Made by a program: the position numbers and the translations under genes. The notes under the pieces are model-generated. The model worked only from the letters and a program-made list of their open reading frames with translations, did not search any database and was not told where the DNA came from. This document shows positions 56,813-64,000 of a DNA stretch of 64,000 bases, in pieces (the stretch's first letter is position 1; each line of letters starts with the position of its first letter). This DNA comes from Clavaria fumosa (taxonomy: Eukaryota > Basidiomycota > Agaricomycetes > Agaricales > Clavariaceae), in NCBI GenBank assembly GCA_951802425.1, contig OX637796.1, positions 2,852,001 to 2,916,000 of the forward strand, given 5' to 3'.

Positions 56813-59410
56813 ATGTTCTCGTCCTTGTTGAAGGGAAGCAGGCACGACTTCAACACTAACGTGTGTGGAGACTGTGCTCTCAGTTCATGCGCGTGTCGGA
56901 GCGGCTACGACCAGTCTCATCGCCCGGTTTCGAAGCGACCTTCGTTCCTCTCGATCTCAAGCCGTGCTTCTTGGAACTCGATTGTAAGTATCAAAAATTG
57001 GGGAAAGCACGATGGGTACAACTCCAGCCAGGAAGCGAGCAGGACTGGTTTGGAAAGTTGGGGCAAGGGAAGTTCGCGATCCAGTTCATCCGAATTTGTG
57101 CGTGCGCCCCATCTCAGCTATGTTTTCTACTCACTGTGCCCTAGTTCGAAGATTCCCCATCGCCAACATTCAAGCTTCGATTCTTGTCAAGGCCCGCCTC
57201 GTTCCTATCCCCAAAACACAAATCGGACACACTTACTCACAGTCCGGACGCATCACCACCACCACCACCACCACTTACAGCTATCGAACCGCGGCTCAAC
57301 CTGGCTCCTCCTCTAAGGCCAGCCTCATCGGACTTGACTGACCATCGAAGACGAGCTTTACGAGCCGCCGGGAGTCACGACCGCCTAACGTCACAAGTTC
57401 TGAGCCAACGAGTGTCCAACAGGAGCCAGACCGTTGGAGAAACGCGCGATCTTCTACATGTATCCAGAGACGCGCACCAGAGTGCTGCTGCCCCCTCTCC
57501 AACGTACAATCCTGTGAACTTCCATCAATGTCGCAAAGCAGCCGTCTTGCCAGAAACGGACTACAATCATTCCCCCCGCCGATCAAGTCGTCAAGATGGG
57601 GCCGGCTTTGTTTATAATTCCCCGGACACAAAATCTGCGTACAGGCTTGCTGCGTCAGAGGTTTATGCTTCTGTACGTGCAGGACTTCTCCTTGAAAAGC
57701 ATCGCATTAACGTTCGTTCAGCACAATGCCGGAAGGAACCGCCAGCGAAGTCTTCCTTCACCTCCGGCTCTTACAGTTCCCACTCGTGCTCATTCATCAG
57801 TCTCGCGCACGCACCCAAACGAGGAGACCACCGTAAGTGTACACCAAGCATATCTTTTGCTATCGCAACGTTCATTGTTTTTCGGCTGCAGTACGGTGAA
57901 CGAATTGACTCTGCACCACGGCGTTCTTCGTGGATCTCACTCAGCGACTCCCTCTATGATTCAGATGACGGTTTTGGTACTTCGAGGGTGGTCACAAGTT
58001 CTTCGCACGAAACCCCTTGTTCTGAAGTGTCACACTTCTCAATCACTTCTTATCAATCGCGCGTTGCGGATAGTTGGTCCCTCGCGGTGCAGAATTCTAC
58101 TTCCAGCCTTCCCAGCCTTCTCTCATTCTCGCAGGAACAAGGAGATCACGATTCTCAGAGCACTACACTCACTGAGGTATGTGTTTAAAAATCTCGATTA
58201 GAATGTGCGTGAGCTCATTCCAGTCTCTGGAAAATTAGGGCAACTCGGATCCAACATTAGTCATTGAATCAGATCACGAGTACGATAGCTCTGATGACAG
58301 CGATGGCCCATATGATTCAGACGGCGGACGGTGGTCAAGATGGGGATCAGAGGCGAGCCCGCTCGGCTCGCATACCGGTGATCGCACGTTCGTCAGGCCT
58401 CACAGCCCCGAGGCAGGGCAACCCGCGGATCCAGACCACGGCAGTTCTTCGGATATCGAGGAGGTACAATTGAATATGGATGACGACAGTACCGCATCTC
58501 CGGCATCTCGCCCCTCGGCGACCCTGGGGGACCACACCGTGACGGATGAGCGCCGAATATCGTGGAATCACAAGAAGGCTCGACGGGCGTTGCATGCGAC
58601 TCTGGAAATCGTATCAACTGAGCATTCGTACCTGAAGGGTCTACGCCTCCTGTTGTCAGATGATGCGACGTCGACCCCGGTTCCGGCTATCTTGGCTCAT
58701 CATGCTCGAGGCCTTGTGAGAGCGAGCGAAGACTTCTTGCGTAACATCCAAGCTTTGGTCGAATTGTCCGAGCGGGAAGAATCGAGTTCCCAGGACGCTG
58801 AGGAGGAGGGGGACGAACACATCAGCGTGGCTCTAGTCGCGAGAGCTTTTACCGACGTTCAGAGCACGATCGGGACTGTGATGGTCCAGTGGGCCAACAT
58901 CGTCGGCAGCTTTTTCGTGGGACCTGACGGTTATTTGTCTGGCGTGCCCGAGACGCAGTCGATCCCAGAGAAATTGAGAAGGTCTTTGAGGCCCTCGCCT
59001 TCGCACAGCCATCTTCAGCCATTGGAGCATGTAACGTATCTTTGTCCGTCCAAGCACGGTGGGCACAGACGAGGTAGTGTGGCGAGTCATCCCTCCGAAA
59101 AGGACGAGACCAAGTCCGCAGTGGCGACTGTAGGCGGCAAGTCCAGGGCGAAGTTCAGTGTGAGAGACCTGGCCATTTTACCAATACAGAGAGTGGTACG
59201 ATATGTGTTGATGTTTAACTGTTGGTCTCATCCCCATATCTCGTTTTCATTCCATTCTCACGTCGCTTTTTCACCTCGGCAGCCCTATACTCTGTCACGT
59301 CGCACTCTTCGCCGTCTCGTTCAATAGTAAAAGAGGCCCTCGAAGCCGCCCAGGACATTGCTCTTAGATGTGATCAGGCGCAGGAAAATGCGGCCTTTTC
59401 GCTTAACTGA
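56813..59410 (+). CDS. RhoGEF (Dbl-homology domain protein)
   Basis: Activator of Rho-type GTPases. The N-terminal 500 or so residues are disordered: Ser/Arg-rich, a poly-Pro stretch (SPPPPPPLTA, from a CAC repeat at about 57250), then acidic patches (SDHEYDSSDDSDG). The Dbl-homology domain starts at KKARRALHATLEIVSTEHSYLKGL (positions about 58570-58640), includes FTDVQSTIGTVMVQWANI, and ends near the conserved LPIQRVVRYVLMF segment. Introns at about 57098-57144, 57834-57891, 58179-58238 and about 59220-59282 are GT..AG. The C-terminal exon reads SPSRSIVKEALEAAQDIALRC and stops at 59410. There is no PH domain after the DH region, unlike most Dbl proteins. The start at 56813 is the first ATG of the long frame and could be internal. 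Confidence 0.75.
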
Positions 59411-59900
59411 TAAACTCAAATTCAAGCGTTCGCGTTCGTGTCACGTCATCATCCATCTGGACTCCAGGAAAAGTGTATTCCCCAAGTCTTTGCATTTTTA
59501 GAACGAATTCTTTCCAACCTCCACACTCATACAACCTTCACATGCGTGGACCGTGTCTATTTCAATTCCATTGCGAAATTTTTGTAATTTCCCCCTATGC
59601 GTAGACTTAATACTAAGATCAATTGGATTGCGATACGCGTTGCGCTCTTCTATCATAGCCTGAGCTATGCCTCTAAATTCGCAAAAGCCCTATTTAATCG
59701 CGAAATTTATAACCTTCCTATAGGCGGGTTTACCCAGACCTATTTTAATCATAGTGCAGTTCACGAGCAGCAGATCAGTAAGGGTGGACAACTTCCAAAG
59801 CAAACACTGCGTCTTGGTCAAATGTCTCCGTGAGGATATGCTTTAGGTTCGGGATCTGTGAATAAGTTGGAATGTGTATGACGCTAAGGTCGTAGACGCT
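59411..59900. other. Convergent intergenic region
   Basis: 3' regions of the RhoGEF gene (plus) and RIB7 (minus). AT-rich, with no exon or repeat recognised. No PH-domain-like frame is found here that could extend the RhoGEF. Confidence 0.4.
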
Positions 59901-60806
59901 TCACACCTTGTTGACGTTATATGCGACACCTTGATCGCCGACCAGGGTGGGTGAGAGTGTGATAATTAGGGTGTCTATCACAGCTTTCGCTGACTTGATC
60001 TGAGTCATCGAAGGAGAGGACGCCAGAGCCAAGAACGAGGCAATGACGGTTGCGCCACCTTCGACCATCACAGACTGAATGCCGAGATCTCGCAGCGCTT
60101 GTAGGGCCCCTGGGATAGACAACACGTTTGAATCTGTAGTGATATGTGTACAGCATTGTTAAAGTGCCTTTGTTCTGCGAGTCGGCTTACCGTCATCTTT
60201 GAGGATCGGGAGCACACGGGCACCCGCTAAGTCCAGTTGCTCCTTTCGTGCGAGCCATTCTGGGAGACTTTCGGGCGAAGGACGAGCAGTTATGACCCAG
60301 GGACGTCTTCCTTTCTGAAGTTTGAAATTTTGGAGCAGCCTGCAGGTGGGGGGGAGACGGAGGTGTGAGTCTAGGATGACAGGTCTAGGCGACGAATTGG
60401 GTGGTGAGCCTGGTGGTGGAGGCGGCAGAAGCCGCGCTGGGAGACGTAAAGCATCACATGGATGACACAACAGAACAAAAACTGCGCTGGGTACTGACTA
60501 TTCAGCTGTGGGTCATCGTTGAGCGCAGTTCCGATGCCGATCATGATGGCATCGTGCATTGATCTCATCCTTTTAGCGCTCGCTTCAGACTGCAAAACGA
60601 GCGACGAATTTTGTCCCGTACCAATGCGTCATCTCCATACTTTTCGCCCCGCTCAAAGCAAGCTGCGTCCCTCCCTTGCCTGCAATCTTGGCATCCAGAG
60701 ACTGGGCAAAAGTCAAGGTGACGTGGGGTCGATGTGGGTTGTCATATTTTGGAGAGCCTAGCACACTCAGGAGAAATTCGGGCGGACTGGAGAAATACGC
60801 GCTCAT
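59901..60806 (-). CDS. RIB7: 2,5-diamino-6-ribosylamino-pyrimidinone 5'-phosphate reductase
   Basis: Riboflavin pathway enzyme of the RibD C-terminal (DHFR-like) fold, which reduces the ribosylamino side chain with NADPH. Exons read RPHVTLTFAQSLDAKIAGK and LSGAKSMEMTHW, then KRMRSMHDAIMIGIGTALNDDPQLN, SSPRPVILDSHLRLPPTCRL, and finally ALRDLGIQSVMVEGGATVIASFL and IITLSPTLVGDQGV, which are the nucleotide-binding and catalytic segments of the family. Introns lie at about 60126-60190, 60438-60505 (approximate) and 60590-60650. The stop is TGA at 59901-59903. The start at 60806 (MSAYFSSPPEFL) is chosen because the family N-terminus starts close before the FL..VL segment. It is divergent from histone H4. 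Confidence 0.85.
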
Positions 60807-61038
60807 TACTCTTGATGGTCCACCACCGCGATCGTCGGGGTGGCGGTGTTCGGCAAAACACGCCGCGGTACTATGCCGGTTGCCTGCCGAATTTTGCCAA
60901 TATTTGCATATGTTATGGCTCGGTTTCCACTTTTGACGCGGTTGGTGCGGCGCCAACCAACACGCTTCTTCTTGCTCTAAACCACCATCATCAAGCACAC
61001 TTCTAGTTGACTCTAGTCAAGAACAAATCTCTCAGCCA
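60807..61038. promoter_or_regulatory. Divergent promoter between RIB7 and histone H4
   Basis: 232 bp shared upstream region. It holds the palindromic-looking ggttggtgcggcgccaacc (about 60941-60960) and a ccaccaccgcgatcg segment; no TATA box at a typical distance was found. Linkage of a vitamin gene and a histone gene is probably incidental. Confidence 0.4.
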
Positions 61039-61546
<508 letters not shown>

Positions 61547-61901
61547 AGAACTCCCCTGTATTTCTTTTTGCGATAATTTTCATGCGTTTTTGAGGGTCTT
61601 GGGCCTTTATGCCCAAGATGCCAATGTTTTGTATGTCTTGAGCAGCGCGCTACCTGGAGCTTGTCAGGATGCCTAACACTTTGCCTCTACCGTATTTGGA
61701 TGTTGAAGAGCAAGAATTCTGTACTATACTACAGAGCTGGTCCCGCATTCGTTTCACTTCAACAGTTGGGTAACAGCCCCATCATTCTGGCCCAGTAGCC
61801 ATTGTGTGCACAACTAGTCAGGACTAGTTAGTCGGCGCTTTCACAAGAGCTTCCCACACCCGTCGAACACCAGCCAACAACCTAACCTGTCTGTCAAAAA
61901 T
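61547..61901. other. Intergenic region
   Basis: 3' UTR of H4 and promoter of MAP2. No additional gene or repeat recognised. Confidence 0.4.
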
Positions 61902-63735
<1,834 letters not shown>

Positions 63736-63930
63736 CAAGCTTGTGATACTATCGTAAAAGGCAATAAAGCAACCAAATACACCACCACAAACTCGCATTG
63801 TTGCGTCACGTGGTTTGACCCCAGTCGTTCGCCTAATTTGGCTAGTATGACCGGATCTCTTCTTATATACACACACACCTTGACCATTCCTCGCCCCCCG
63901 TCATCCGTTCTCCGTTCTTCACGTTAAATC

Positions 63931-64000
63931 ATGTCTCTACCGTGGCCATTCACCCGTCAGAATTCCTCCGGTACACCCTCGTCGTCGTCAACCCAAAGGA
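63931..64000 (+). CDS. Start of an unidentified gene (3' truncated by window)
   Basis: ATG 63931 reads MSLPWPFTRQNSSGTPSSSS to the end of the window. A TATA-like cttatatacaca lies about 65 bp upstream and the leader is pyrimidine-rich, so a gene start is plausible. Too short to identify. Confidence 0.4.
   Translation, partial: MSLPWPFTRQNSSGTPSSSSTQR

Overview
The window is nuclear DNA of a filamentous basidiomycete, most likely an Agaricomycete. The protein-coding genes are split by many 45-70 bp GT..AG introns, the UTP13, NBR1-type and NIPSNAP proteins are of fungal type, and the repeats (chromodomain Ty3/gypsy elements, a Plavaka-like transposase remnant) are typical of that class. No prokaryotic features, CRISPR arrays or tRNA genes were recognised. 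Gene models were built by hand from splice signals and protein-family similarity, so starts and a few junctions are provisional.

Left gene block (1-21071). In order: the 3' part of a mitochondrial aspartate/glutamate carrier with EF-hands (AGC1); a secreted Thr-rich repeat protein; a TXNDC17/TRP14-like thioredoxin; an amidase-signature hydrolase; a minus-strand molybdenum-cofactor gene with MoaA and MoaC halves (MOCS1/cnxABC type); proteasome subunit beta-3 (PUP3); a mitochondrial NIPSNAP protein; a Zn2Cys6 transcription factor; and a forkhead transcription factor.

Central repeat island (21029-48174, about 27 kb). It is bounded by long, nearly identical inverted repeats. The left one enters the last codons of the forkhead gene and supplies its stop. 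The right one ends about 145 bp before the start codon of UTP13. Inside is a nest of elements: a degenerate transposase C-terminus and a second broken gene, probably of the outer element; a tandem array of two chromoviral gypsy elements sharing an LTR (family A); a truncated gypsy of a related family B on the opposite strand; a solo family-B LTR with a perfect 5-bp target duplication; a 793-bp Tc1/mariner-like MITE; a 5'-truncated LINE with a poly(A) tail; a defective tandem Ty1/copia element; and a very C/T-rich strand-asymmetric tract. Both gypsy families carry a sequence just inside the 5' LTR that is complementary to a segment within the LTR, and the paired bases covary between the families. 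This is what Tf1-type self-priming of reverse transcription predicts.

Right gene block (48175-64000). In order: UTP13 (small-subunit processome), a minus-strand aminodeoxychorismate lyase (ABZ2), an NBR1/p62-type selective autophagy receptor with three ZZ fingers, a small RhoGEF, a minus-strand riboflavin-pathway reductase (RIB7) divergent from a histone H4 gene, methionine aminopeptidase 2, and the first codons of a further gene. These are mostly housekeeping genes and do not form an evident pathway cluster. Notable host-gene details are two consecutive 5-nt microexons in AGC1 and an intron that overlaps the Gly-Gly-stop of the MoaA half of the MOCS1 gene.
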